From positions 46,574,069 to 46,638,068 of the forward strand of contig OZ021723.1 of NCBI GenBank assembly GCA_963978545.1: DNA of 64,000 nucleotides, written 5' to 3'. This document shows positions 23,376-37,700 of this stretch, piece by piece. The notes beneath the pieces were generated by a model. It saw nothing but the letters and a program-made list of their open reading frames with translations. It was not told the origin of the DNA and searched no databases. The translations under genes and the position numbers were made by a program. Every line of letters starts with the position of its first letter. Position 1 is the first letter of the stretch. Source of the DNA: Linyphia triangularis. Its lineage: Eukaryota > Arthropoda > Arachnida > Araneae > Linyphiidae.

Positions 23376-24491
23376 ATTAAAAATCTGAGCAAGCAAAAAA
23401 ATGCTAAAAAATTCTTTAGTTCAAGGAATCCATTCACAGCGCGATTTCCTTGTGATTTTGTCATTAACTGATGTTAATAAACATATATTTCAAAATGTCC
23501 TGAATGTATTTATTTCAACAGTTTAATGAATTAGGTGATTAAAAATTTGGAAATCGATCATTTAATTGCAACTCTGTCGCAGATTTCCATCGACAGCCAT
23601 ATGCTTTGCAAGCTTGTTGCCCACCCAGATTCGAATTTAACTTTTCCTCTTCGTCTGTATGACCAATCATAGTACACTTCTAAATATAATTTTGAAGTTT
23701 CACATACCATTATTTAATGGCAATTCACATTTTTCTTAAAGTAGTTGACTATGAAGTACACCTTTATAGCCTTCATTGCTTATAAAATTTTATTCAAGAT
23801 CTCTACTACAACTTAAACTACAAGAAACTAGAACTTAAAAATTAAAGAAAACATAATAAGATATGACATAGCTTCAAAGATTGTAAAATTGAAATAAATG
23901 TATTAATTCGAAGAGATTATACAACCCACTAATTTATTTTATAATTTATAAATATCTATCAAATTATTTTGGCATTTAAAAAAGTTTGTACTGTTTTTTG
24001 TGTATTTTTGGTGTTTATTCATAAATTTTATGTATTCCGTATGTTTCCAAGTTTTTGTATATTCGAGACTCTCCTTTACATTATCCCTTTTGTAAGGAAA
24101 TTCTCCCGTTTGTCAAATGTGGGGAGTGCTAACTGTGTCCTCTGTGCTCTTTCACTCAAGCAAATAAGTTGATCGGACGAAAATAAATAAATAAAAAAAA
24201 AATGGTGTTTGGATAAACTACCTTAAGAGTTGCATAAAATTCAGCTTAAAATGCTGGCTCAGTATGGCCTACGTGTTGCTCTTGTACAGTTAGACTCCTA
24301 CCAACCAACCAGGTTAAAATGCAAAAATTTAATTTATTTTGTGATATTTCATGTCAAAGGAAAACATACATGAAGGGAAATAATAAACCCTGTTCAACTG
24401 TAGTTCATTTAAAAGTGTGAAAACTTTATATAACCAGGCAATTTTGTGAACGAGTCATTTTTGTCAAATTGGGGAGTTAAGATTTACTGTA
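23376..24491. other. No gene seen
   Basis: AT-rich DNA with an A/T-rich simple stretch near 24180-24200. The frame at 23969-24172 is hydrophobic and Phe-rich as expected by chance from T-rich DNA, and has no domain. Confidence 0.45.
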
Positions 24492-24681
24492 CGGTCCCCC
24501 CTCCACGGCGACTTTTAAAATAAATCGCCAAATCGAAAAGGACGTCAAAAGGCTGTGTCTAAAATGGCATTGAAACACACCATGTTGCTAAATTCAAACG
24601 GTCACTAGGATTTTCAGAAATCCTTGGTGACTGGTTGTCACATTCGCCCCTGAATCGCCAACTTTCGCAAAGGGGGAACCG
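24492..24681. mobile_element. Small TA-flanked MITE, 190 bp
   Basis: The ends CGGTCCCCCCTCC and CGGTTCCCCCTTT (read from the right) are imperfect inverted repeats. TA flanks both sides (24490-24491 and 24682-24683). Internal phrases such as GATTTACTGTA, AAATCGCC and GCGCTAAATC recur near 40150-40230 and 41430-41790, so it belongs to a family. Confidence 0.5.
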
Positions 24682-24727
24682 TACCAATCGGAAGGAACCC
24701 TAATTGGTTAAGTAAACCTTAACTATT

Positions 24728-25276
24728 CAGGGTTCTTGCAGTCATTGAAAGTCCTTATAAGTGCTTTATTATTTTGTAACTTGTTTTCGAGGCCTTATAA
24801 GTACTTGAAAATGCTTAAGAGTTCTCTAAAAGTCCTTTTTACTGATGTTGTGTGCCCCACGGCAATATTTATAAAAATTCAACTCTTATTTGCTTATTTC
24901 CTCAAGAATACCTCTTGTCTGCGCTGCTTCGGAATTGCCTGGTATATTTGCATTTCGCATACATCAACTTTTTGGTCATTTGGTTTTTTTAGCAGAAGCA
25001 TTTTACTTGTACTATTCCAGGAAAGTACACATTTAATGTGCTATGGCCCAAGTACAATCCATATGAAAAATTGATTGTAACATTATCAAATTCTGCTCAA
25101 AAGGCAAAGTGTAATTTGGTTTTAAAAGATTTTGATATTGGTATTAATTGCAAAGCAGCTGTAAAATCACACATTAAAGACATACCTGATTTTTTTTTTT
25201 TGAAGGTCCTTAAATTTTTTTATTTAGGTCCTTTAAAGTCATTGATGTTCATTCTGTGCTCTCAGTGGGAACCCTG
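24728..25276. mobile_element. CAGGG-ended short element with GTCCTTA subterminal repeats
   Basis: It starts CAGGGTTCTTGCAGTC and ends GTGGGAACCCTG, an inverted pair. Next to each end are short repeats of the type GAAAGTCCTTATAAGTGC or AGGTCCTTTAAAGTC. No clear target duplication is seen here. It shares internal sequence (TGTGTGCCC, ATTTATAAAA) with 31830-32690. Open frames inside are not recognisable proteins. Confidence 0.55.
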
Positions 25277-25691
25277 AAAATGTGTCACTCGTGTCAGAGT
25301 TCTGGCGCAGCATTGCCCTGATGCAGAATTTGTGCCAGAAATATCCAATATCATCAACAAATTATTTGCCATCCAAAATAACAATCTACTGGCCTAATTT
25401 ATTTTGTGCCAATCATTGCAATGCTCAAATACCAAACTCTATCTTTAAAGAACTTCTTCAATTACTTAAATTATAGGCGTAAACTATCCCAATCTTTTTA
25501 TTTCAAAATTTTACTTGAATTTATATCTTTTTTTCTGTATATTGTAGCTAATATAAAAGCCAAGCCGTCACTTTTCATTCAGAAAGTACAAAATACTTTT
25601 TGAAAAAAAAATGCCATCTAAAAAGTTCTTTATTTTTTTTAATGTGCATTGCAAGTTTTTAATGATTTATATTGTATTTTAATAGCTTGAA

Positions 25692-25782
25692 ATGACAAGA
25701 AAAAAAATTCCTGTTGGTGAAGAATTTCGTATTGCCATTCATGTTGCAATAAAAAATTTTCGTCATACTGATGCTCTAAAAG
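25692..25782 (+). CDS. YTHDC2: YTHDC2 exon 1 in window: start and first half of R3H
   Basis: It reads [20 protein letters not shown] and ends in phase 1 before GTATGT. The sequence TTTTAATAG ends 6 bases before the ATG and could be an acceptor, in which case translation would start farther upstream. No upstream exon or promoter was found between 23.4 and 25.6 kb. Confidence 0.8.
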
Positions 25783-28700
25783 GTATGTACTACTGTATAT
25801 CAAACTAATGGTCTCTGAGAGAAGGTATTAATTGACGTGTTTTGGGTTTATTAGAATTCACACAAGTGTGTTAGAATTTAAAACGTAGAATGTTAGTAAT
25901 TTTAACAATGACTTTATTTTTATTTAATCCAGAAATACTTTATTGGAGAAATAGGCATTTTCAGAATATTTTTCATACCAAAAAAACTTGTTAATTTAGT
26001 ATGATATATTTTAATTGCCTGTTCATTTGAACAGTTCTATTAAGACATAACACTCCTTTTTGACAGAATCTGCAACAAGTATTTGCTATAAACAGAATTT
26101 TAAATTGTAAGTTCTTGAATAACCTATTGATACTACTCTTCCGTTAAACAAGTACCAGTTGGCACCAAGCCTAAATGGTCACGGTTTTTAATAGGTTTGC
26201 AACCTTATTGAAATTATAAATGATTTGACGGTTGTTAGTTTGGATGAATTGTCACTGGAATTTGACCATTTTTATTTGGTACCCATCTAACCGAAGAGAT
26301 TATTTTTATCGAACTATTTTTAAACATATTTTTCAAATTGAACTACAATTATGAATTACATTAAATCTATTTTATTTTTGTTTAGAATATGAGTTTCCAT
26401 CCTCATTAAGCTCTACTGAGAGAGCGTATGTTCATCGATATTGTCTAAATTTAGGTTTGAAATCCAAGAGTAGAGGGTAAGGTTATTTATTCATTAAAAA
26501 AATTTATGTCTCATTTTAATGGAATTTTTTTTTTTTAATTGTTATTTTATGATATAATTTATACAAAATAGAAACCTATGAACATCTGAAAATGTCAATA
26601 ATTTATTAAAAGTAATTCTATATATTTTATTTATAAATAGAAAATGCTTTCACTTTCAACCCATCACAATCACATCATTTAAAGGTTACAAAAATATTGT
26701 ATCAAATCTTTATCTACTAATAAAATATACTTGTATTGAACTTTTGTTATAAAATCTTGAATGATTTTAGGGAAGGTGGAAATCGATTTCTAACTGTGTA
26801 CAAAAAGGAAGGTTCAACCATCGTACAAGCTGATGCTGCATTTGAACTAGGAAATTTGTCTCGACGACATACTTTGACATTGCTGCAAAGGTTTCCTATT
26901 ACTGCTAGAGAAAGGCAAGAACTGCTTCCACCAACTGAAAGAGACAGGATTTTAGGACAAGATGGTAATTTCTGTTATATTATTGGCCTATTTAATGCTT
27001 ATTATTGCTTTCTCAATTATGTTTTTTTCTAATGTTTAACTGCACCCTCGAAGAATTTTTTTTTCTTCCAAAATTTAGTCCATTGCTTGAAAAAATTTAC
27101 ATTTTCTGAAACATTGATACCTGTGCATAAAAAATTTAATGTAATGATGGATTATTATTTTAAATTTGTAGTGTCGGAAGAGAGAAGTGTAATATTTTAA
27201 AACTTTCTTTCTTGATTGTTAATAATCCTTATTTACAGTAAGTGGACTTGTGCCTAGATGATTTTATACTTGCATTTTATAAATTTGCATTTTTAGAGGT
27301 TTCGTGTAATTTTTGTGATTTAAAAGATTTCAAATAGTAAGTTTCAAATTATCTCTCTTTTTAAATCCTTTATATTAACCTAAATAATCTTATTGCTGCT
27401 ATCTAATCAGGCTGAAACTTGGCAGATCGATTCAATGTAGATGATAATGCATTCTATCAAATTTTGGCTGCTGTTCAAGTCACTAAAAGATCGCTTTTAC
27501 AGAATACAGTAAAACCCTGATTATCAGGAATCGACGGGAAATTAGGATTTCGGGATAACCGAATTTTCCAGTTAATTGAATGTCGACGTTTTTTTGCCAA
27601 ACTCAAACGGTAAATAATGCTATTGATGGAACCTAACATTAAAATCGTCACAACCGGAATATTTAAAAACTATTCTACTTAGCTTTTTAGTTAAAATAAT
27701 GTTATTTTTACCGTTATAATCGGCAATAATTTGAAATATGTTACCAAAATTAAATCATTTTCATATCAGAAATTTCGTAAAAAAACCAAAAAAAACCCAG
27801 AAGATTAAGCATTGTAAAATATGTAAATAAAAAAAATAGAGAGGTCTCTTGATTGTACCGATTCTAACTGAACCTATATTTTAGGGTTACCGGGCGGACT
27901 AAGTGGACTCGCTATTTCAGTTCCGGAGGGGAAGTTTTCTTGTGTGCGTTTTCATGGTCAGATTCCGAGAATTCTGGAAAAGTAACTTTTGTATTTGGAA
28001 ACCCTGGTGATTCCACTGTCTTCCCCCTCCCCACACACAACCTACTTTGTACCCTAAAGTAAAATATATGCTCTGGAAGACGACCTTCGTATTCAAAGAT
28101 CGACTATTATGTTGTATAGGAAAAAGGAATACAAGAATTGTAATGCAAATCGCCCCGAAATTCCGGATAATTTACGGACTATTAAGTTTTGAATTTGATT
28201 GTCTGATTGTCGGCTAATCTAAAAATAAATATTGTTATAATAAAATTACAGCGAAACAGATTTATTTTTTAATTGATTGCAAAACACGTTAATAGTATAC
28301 AATAAAATATAACCCATACTTTTTGTGCACAAAAAAGAAAAAGAAACATTTTCCATTTTGTGTACAAAATGGTTGACTAGCCTAAAAATCGAAACTTTGA
28401 TTGGGATTATAGGTGGAAATGCATTTAAATGGATGCAATAAGGTTTTATTCTGATTGATCGTGAGAAACTAATATTTTGTGATAAAAGAATAAAACGTTT
28501 AGAATAGTTGAATTCGGCCGAATTGCACATTTTCCGGATGCGGCTGAAAATTTACAAATTAAATCGCGGGTATAAATGAATTATGGATGTATCGATACTA
28601 TATGGAATAGAATGTTATCCGTTATACATGATTTTAAATTTTTTGAAATGCATGTTCCATATGTAGATCTAGTCTACAAACCGAATAATTAATTTTATCC

Positions 28701-31700
28701 GGGTTTTGGTCAAACCATTAACAAATTTTGAATTTCTTAATTACTCTTTGCCGGATGCGGTAGATAACGTAATTTCAAGTGGAAAATCACTTTTCTTTGT
28801 TATAATTACAATAAAAGTAGTCCATAGATTTATAGATTCCGCACAAGCACATACAAATTATTCATAATCTGGAAACGAATATAAATTTTTATGCAATAAA
28901 CGATGCAAGATAGATGCAAAATGTGTAGTTTTTTTTTTATAAGAATTCCGGATAAACCAAATTATCAACTGGAGAATGTTTTCTCGATGCTGTGGATAAT
29001 GGAATTTCGATTACGAAACCCTCTTTCTTATACAATTGAAACAAGCTAGATTTGTTTATAGATTCGGCAAATAACCACAGTATAGGTATTTTTCCGGATA
29101 TATTCTGGAAAAAAACATTTTCCATTAAGAATATTAAGGTTTTTTGCTGAGAATTCACAGTTGTTTAAATAAGAACTTCAGCATTCCGGATAAATCGGAA
29201 TGCAAAAAAAAATAAAAAAAAATCACTTTTTATAATAATATATTAATTTCTAATCCGTGCAAATTCAGCTATTTCGTCTTAGCAAATTAAAAACCATCAA
29301 AATAAAGAGAAAAAAACAAACAAACACTCAACTTTGAATTCTCAAATAAAAAAATAAAAAGATTTGGCGACTTATCGCCGTTTTTTGGCGAAATAATGCC
29401 AATTTTCTCCCCAAACTTGATTTTTAAAAAATTCCGGTTGATTGAATGCCGGATAATCGGGCTTTTACTGTACTAATAAACCCATTTGCCATCATCCAAT
29501 TGTGCTGAAATAGCATTTAACCGATCCTTAAAGAAACTCTTTCCTGTTGCCAAAGTTGTTTTAATAAATAAATAATAAAATTGTTTTAATCAGAATTAAT
29601 AAAAGATATTGAAAAGTAAATTACCGTATATTTTGCCGATAGAGATGTTTTTACCAACACCAAGCACATGCTGGCAATAGAAACAACGCTTTGTTAATGA
29701 ATATAAAAATTGGCGATCCATATAAAGGATTTATATTAAAAACTTTGTTTTTATACATTATATTATTTTACATAGAATTGTACACTTCCTTTTCTAACAG
29801 ATCTGACTGGAGTTTATTCAATTTATATTTTAAACTGTGTTAATTCAATATATTTGGTTTTAAAATGTTAGCTTTTCTTGTTCATGTTTCCAACATCTGT
29901 TCTTTATTAATAAGGTGATTAATTTCAAAACTGATCTAATCCATTTTAATAATTTTTACATTAGACACCAAATATTTAGATAAATTTTTACGTTTTACAA
30001 CCACCCAGAGGCCATGAGTATGAATGCATTTTCAAATTGGATTGAGACAGACTTTTTTGGTCAATGGATTGAGATAGACTTTTTTGGTCAATATTGTTTT
30101 GCTAGCTGATGTAGTGCATTAAGAAAGTGTGAAAACTTCCTTTGCTAAAAACGTATAGATTGAATTGGTTTTGAAATTAATTGCTTCAATTTAACCTTGA
30201 TACTTTTTTCACTTAAAAATAAATATTGGGTTTAGTTTGATTAAATATGAATAAATTTTTTATTAATCACTATTTTTTAATTATAACCTTATGTTTTTTG
30301 TAGTCCGAGAAGTCAGTCGCAATATTGGACGCCTCGGTAGTGGAATACCGATGGTACCGCAACGCAGATGTGAAAATGAATATACAGTATTTCGTCAAAG
30401 CCTACCAATATGGAATTGCCAGGAAGAAATTATTCGAATGATTACGTGCCATCAAGTTATTATCATTTCTGGTGAAACCGGCAGTGGCAAAACAACACAG
30501 GTATACATCAAAACTTTTAATGTTTTAAGTAAACTTTCACAAATTTGTGTTGTCTAGTTTTTTTTTATCTCTATATATAATTCTCTTGCGTGCCTCCCAA
30601 ATTCGGCTGTATTTCTGTGAGCAGAATGGCAACAGCTTCAAACATCCAATCACAAATCTTCTAAATGTACTTTATGCACGAATTTTCAAATTCAGTAATC
30701 CAGCCAATCACAAAACATCTTTCAAAATTTGGCTAATACAACTGGCAACAGAAAACAACTTGGATTCGCTATATTTTGTGTTTCTTATTACAGTCTACAG
30801 AAACAAATTATTGCCTATTTAAAACGTAATGATTTAATATTTACAATGATGCAAGATGTGTACATTTCTTTTGTATTAGAATTCTGGGAACTCTCTTTCT
30901 TATACAATTAAAACAAACCAGATTTAATTGGATTCGGCAAATAAACACCACATATTTATTAAGAACGTTTTCCTGATACATGGCTATAAAAACTGAGCAC
31001 TGAATTTCCTTTTAGAATATTTAGGTTTCCATGCTCACATTCACACCGATAGAATAAATTCTTCAGCATTGCGGATAAACAATTTGACTGCGTCATTTTT
31101 TAAGTATCGCTAAAAAGATTATGCAAACATATGGTTTCTAATATTGCTTCGTTTAGAAATTTCGATGTGTAACTTTAATTATTTTGGTGCTTCATATAAA
31201 ACCAGCCCATAAATTTAAATTGCTTTCTGAAATAACTTATCTTTTTTAAATATATGCACGAGAGTGTTTATTTTTTATTGTTTTCTAAAAACATTCTGCT
31301 ACATTGCCAAACTGTCCCTTCTTAACGCATCTCCACATAAGTAGTAAGATAATGACGTCCAAAGTATTGTAGGTCATCATAAATAATCCAACGTTTTCTG
31401 TTTCATGGCACAATATCACTTTGCAAGGACTTTATTGATTAGGTAGCTGAAATAGCTTTTTCTAGAGCATATTTTAAATGCCTCACTTTGAAGCGAGCGG
31501 AATGAGCCTGGTTTCTCTTTGCGAACCAAGCGGTTGGCAAGCGTTAGCTAGTACATTTATTTGGACCCCCTAGTACATTTTATTTGAATACAAGTTATTG
31601 AATTAAAAACTCATGTCATCACTAGCAAAACAAATTGTACTTTGTTTTATTATTGCACTTAGACTTACAAATGCAAATAATTACAAATTAAGTTACGTGT

Positions 31701-34700
31701 ATATAAGATTTTAAAACAATATTTTATGTGTTGTGAAATTAAATTATTTAATAATCTAATGGTGGAATTGTTTTTCTTCAATTGCACATATATTGCAGTG
31801 TTGTAATGGTTATTAAAAGTGCTTAATATTTTTGAACTTGTTTTCAAGGCCTTAAAAATGCTTAGGGATGCTTAAAAGTACATGAAAATGCTTAGAGGTC
31901 CTAAAAAGTCCTTAGTATTTGCAGATGCTGTGTGCCCGACTGCAAAATTTATAAAATACAACTCAGACTTGTTCTCTCCACTGGACCGCCACTTATCCGT
32001 ACCTATCGGAATTCTCTGATATATTTATAATACGCATACACAAACTTGTAAGTCTATTGGTTTGTATTTGCTGATTGGTGGAGTGGAATTTGAACTGAGG
32101 AGCCTGCACTGAATTTTACACTCTGTACTTTGTGAGAGGAACAAAATTACATTTTAGCAACATTATACGAAAACATTACATTTTTACCCTAAATGTATTG
32201 TGTAGATTTTTTTTTTGTCTCGAGTTAGAAATTTTTTTTTAAGAAAGTTTTGTGAAGTAATATTTTTTTGCAAAGTAATTTAATGAGTTTGTAAATATTG
32301 TTTGGATCACACTTAAATATGCTGTATGCCAAGTGGGCGGGGTATAAGGTTCAAACCCCTCCTGAATTATTTTTCATCGTTTTATACGTTTAGTTAAAAA
32401 GAAAATACAGTAATTGAGAAAAATTATATGCTACTTAGATCTACTCCTCCCATATACTTAATATATTTAGCATATTTCAATAAAATTATTATTTCAATAA
32501 AAATATTATTTCAATAATTTTATTAATACTTCAAATACATAATATTGAACATTTCTGTAACTTTTTAGGTGAAATGTATTGTACTAAATAAATATATATG
32601 TATAGACATGATGCCGGAAAACAAATTTTCAAATATCCTTTTTATGTCCTTAAAAGTCATTGATTTTCATTCTGTAATTTGGGTAGGAATTATTGATTTT
32701 CATTCTGTATTGGGAATTTTAAAAATGAGTGCTATTTATAGCAAAAATGAGTTTTACTATAAGTTTAAAAGAATTTTTTTTTTACTTATTGACTAGGTTC
32801 CACAGTTTATATTAGATCATGCCAGTTTAGTTGGACAAGCTTGTCGTATTATTTGCACTCAACCTCGCAGAATAGCAGCCATTAGCGTAGCTGAGAGAGT
32901 TGCTCTCGAACGGGATGATAAGATTGGTCAAAGTGTGGGTTACCAAGTGCGTTTAGAAAGCAAGTGAGTGTGAAAATTAATTTTTAGTGTTTTTTATTTA
33001 TAAAAAACATCTTAATTGATTTTGGAAGAGTGTATTAATTTTTGTAAAATTCTATTTATATATGAGTTTAAAAATCCCTAGTTTCTAGAATAAAAAATTA
33101 TGTATGTATACTTTACTTTTAAACAAGGAGATGGTTTTGCGATTGACTTTTCATCTCTTGCTGTCTAGAGCGATGAATATTTTGACTGATTAAAAAAATA
33201 TACCTGGCAATTATTTTAAAGTATTGTGCATACTTAAAATTAATTAGATTCAAATTATTGTTTCTTCAACAAAATATTTTAACTTAGTAAATTTCAACAA
33301 AATATTTTTTTACTTATTATAGTATTAAGTTACTGTCTGATTAAGCTCTATTTCACTGTGGCTATTTCATGAATTTATTTAGTTAAATGAAGTATGGTTA
33401 TAAAACCTTTGATGGTTGCTGCTCAACAACATCCCTAAAGAAAATTTAGTTTTTTTTCCCATCTGTCTTATGGCTGGGTAGTCACCAGGCGCGGATTTAG
33501 GGGGGGTGCGGGGGGTGCGACCGCACCCCCCATGATGTATCTCGTCAAAATAATTTTTGAATGGCCGTTTCCTCCAAATTCAAAAAAAAAAAAAAAAAAA
33601 AAAAAAAATTACATTTCTTTAATATTTGTAAGATCTATTTTTTATTTAATATCAATATCGATGGATTTAGAGGGGGTAAACAAAATTAAGCTTTTTCTGA
33701 CATTTTTCATGTTTCATTAATACAGATTCTTAAGCCACCTAACCGAGCTCCTTATTTCACAATCCGTAGAAGGAATAGGCTTGAGAGGGGACGAGTAGAT
33801 CGCGATTGTGATGACATGCAATGTACCGGTCAACGAATCTTTATCCCTTGTGTGATTCTCAAATTAAAAAATTTCTCACAACACCATTAAAAAATTTCTC
33901 AATTTCAGCACGATTTTCTCATTTGTGAGTAGGAGATGGGACCAATAACTGGCAAGTTTTTTATTCCAATTAGCATTCTGCAGGTATACTTCTTGTCTTC
34001 TTGATCAGAGGGCAATTAATTATACAGGTTTAATATCGGGGTGCCATCGCACCCCCTAAACGTACAAAAAATCATGCACTAAAAATATTAAAAAAAAAAA
34101 AAAAAACAAGAACCTTTAATTATAATTGGAAAATAAAATGCCTAATTCCTAATTAAAAAAAAGCTTTGATCAAATCAGTACAATAGCATTACTGCAATTC
34201 TACAGAGGTTGTAAGAAGTTCCGATGAAGAAGCTATCGCTAAATTAGGACCAAGAAAAGTTTCCCTTCGTTCTCTCCAGAAGATCAACAAAAACGACCCC
34301 TTCTTTCTTGACCTTGAATTTGAAACTAAGGACACAAAGCAATAAAACTTGTGGGGCATACTGTCCCCTCCCATGCACGTGACATTGCACCATTGTGAGT
34401 TACAAATTACTAAAATGCCTTTACTCTGGGTGGAAGTGACAAACGAATAGAATGGTCATTTTTGCTTGAGTTGGAGTGTGCTTTCGATGTCAAGACTTTG
34501 TTTCTTCAATTGGTATGGCAGTGCAAGATAATTGACAGTAATATATAAGCATGATAAGATTTTTTAAATGTTACTATTTATTTTACAAAATGTAATATTT
34601 CATTAACAATTTGTTTCAGTTTAGACGTTTGCTTTTTTTTTCTAAATATGTTTGAATATTTCATTTTTTACAGAATAATCAGAAGTAGTGATTTATACTA

Positions 34701-37700
34701 TACACTCATATTTGGCATTTTATGCAATTATCAACGTAACTCTCAATTCAATACCACCAGTATATGAATAGATTATAATAAAATATGTAATTCTTGTAAA
34801 AATAAACTGGTTTTACTGGATTAACCCCTTGTATCTGCACCCTTTCATATGCAAAATCATAAAAGCCCTTTGATAATGTCAAACAAAATTGCTTTCGTAA
34901 ATTATAAAATTTAATTTATCCTTAACAGTATAAAGTGAGTTCCATATTACCTTTTAACTTCTTTTCAAAATATTCAGGATCATAGCCAAACACGTTTTTA
35001 AATATTGCTATATGCTCCAATCTCACACCTCGCGAAAATTCACCGGATCGAGCAATATTTGGCTCTCTGTAGTCTGTTTTCAAATTGAGTAAACACTTTA
35101 CAAATTTTGACTAGTAATCTCGCGTCGATTGTTGAGCTACTTCCTGATAGTTTTCTGAGGTTTCTCTTATTTAAGATGAAGTCCATTTTTCCCTTGAAAG
35201 ACCATCTGGTAGATGTTCTCTGCTTGATAAACAAACTAATCAAAATTTAACGTTGTTCCGGTGCAATATCTGGAAATATCCGGTACAGCGACATTTATTG
35301 CTACTAGAATATCAAGTAATTTAACATATTGTAATTTCAAAACTGGTCAGCTTAGATTGCAAATTTGTAAATATTGCGCATTCGCAGCTTTTGACAGTTT
35401 TTATTTGCTCTGTTAAATAAAAGCCAAAATTGTTTTGTGCGAGTTGATTATTTAAGTATAAATTACTGAAATATTGGGAACAATACCGATGACTTACAAA
35501 TAATTTAAATCATTTAATGTTAAAATCTTTTTAAATGTTTTTTTTTTTTTTTTTAATTTTAATTTTAAATGTGTTTTTGTGTTTGTGACTCAAAATTGAT
35601 GGTAATATGACTACTAATATATCTAATATGAGACACAATATGTAACCGATTAGTGATGCTACTTGTGATGAAAAAGCAGGTCCTATGGTTATATGAAAAT
35701 TATTATTATTACAATTTCACCTGCTGTAACTAATTTAGTTTGGAATTTTATTTGAATAAAACGCAGAGAGTTAAAACAAACTAATTTTCAGATAATGTTA
35801 AGTTTATTGTTTGAAAAACCTGCTGCTTTTTTTTTATTTTTTTATTATGGTGATTTGTGTGTTGACGGTATAAGATGGGCTTTGAGTACATTTTCCTAAT
35901 TTAAGTTCTTTTTAAATCATATTTATAAGAGAAAATATACAGTTATGTTAAACCAATCTCAAAATTTATATTAAAGTACAGGTTGGGTACAATAAAAATC
36001 CGTCTTTTTAGAGAATTTTTGCAACTAAAGGAAAATATAAAACTTTAAGATGAAAAGGGCTTATATGGCTTATCAATAAAGGCTTATCAATATCAATAAA
36101 GTGGTCTAGATAAAATGTCTATGCGTACATGGTCAGCATAGCTCCTAAACGAATTGACGTACGATATTCAAATTTGGTGTGCGGGCTAGTGGTAGCCATG
36201 GGACCTACGATTAGGTTTGAGCATTCACATAAGGGTGAAATCATGAATCTAATGCCTCTTAAGGTGTTTTAATCGCCCCCACCTCCGAATTTCCCGTAGA
36301 AATCTGATAAAAGCGTAAAAAGTTGAAAAATGTGTGTCTTTAACGCAGAGCTCTCTGCCCTTGTGCATCGCCCATCAACTATTGATATCTTTCTGCTTTT
36401 CGTTCAAAAAAGGACAGTGTAATGTCTATTGAATATCATCACCAATTTCGTCGGTTATGCGTTTTTTTTTTTTATTATTATTACTATTTTTCTTGTCCCA
36501 CGTAAAAATTATTGCCAAAAATATCGCCAAACTCTCCATTTTCATTTAAATGAAGGAAAATTTGGAAACAGTAAATAGTACCATATCAAATTTGAATGCA
36601 GTGACCAATATTATAGTGTGTAGTCTCAAGTTTATGTAACTTATATTTTAATTTACTAATGTGATGTCAAACAGAGTTGAAAAGAATTGTTTAACTTTGG
36701 AAATTATTAAAACCTTATGAATATAGAGTTTTACGTACCTGCAATGTTGTCTAAAGTTGTTAAAAGATCTATCGCCTTTTTCTGCATCAATTGATTTATG
36801 ATGTTGAATGTATTGGTAAATTAACTTGTATAAAAAAGTTGAATTTTCATGATTGCTGAGCTTTTTACACTTCACCTAATCTGCATGAGATATTTTTTTG
36901 TGCTCTTAAATATTTTTTGTTTAATAAAAAATACTAAATATTTAAAATTTAATTTTTTATTACATTTTCGGGGTAATTTGTTACATGGGGTGCAAAAGAG
37001 GATTGTCAAACCCTCTAATTTTTATTTTTCATTGAACCCTGATAGTATCATACTAATTGATGATACCCCTTCCCCCCCCCCCCTCTTCCCCAAGTTGACA
37101 AACTATCACCGCCACTGTAAACACTCCCGTTCAAAATCGCACCCCCCTTGATTGACCTCTAAATCCGCCCCTGGTAGTCACTCAAGAATCTGGACCAACT
37201 TGGCTAAGATTCCTAACCAAAACTTACTTTATCCAGTTTGCACCAGTAACTCATTTATTACCAGTACAGTCTCTGCAGTTTTTGTTGGTACATTACTAAT
37301 TACCATTGGTGTTTGAAATAATTATTTCAAGACAAGTCATTACCTTTTGGAAACATGATCCTTTCGAGTTATTTCTGCTTTAGCTTTAGAAGAGCTTAAA
37401 ACAGATAAGATTTGAGTTTAGACATATCAATAATTTAAATAGAATTTTAAATATTAAATTCATCAGAAAAGCTGCCTTATATTTTATAAAAAATAATTTG
37501 ATAGAAATATAATTAAAATTCAAAACAGCATTAATTCTCACATTTACTCATACAATCAAAATTGCAATCACTTGAGAAGTGCTATATTCTTTGTCTTAGC
37601 TTGAGAGAAAATATAGAATATAAATTTAAGCAATGCACAAGAGAAAATTACAGAAATTTAAACAAAGTTTTATTTTTTAGTGGTTTGTAGATATAGTTAA

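Noticed and set aside
24736..25603. Several overlapping frames as an upstream gene or first exon of YTHDC2
   Set aside because: Most lie inside the CAGGG-ended element, are Phe/Leu-rich from T-rich DNA, and show no family motif or consistent splice sites.
34189..34374. A minus-strand 61-residue protein
   Set aside because: The plus-strand reading of the same DNA has a more natural composition, and neither matches a known family. It is mentioned only as a possible remnant in the hAT entry.
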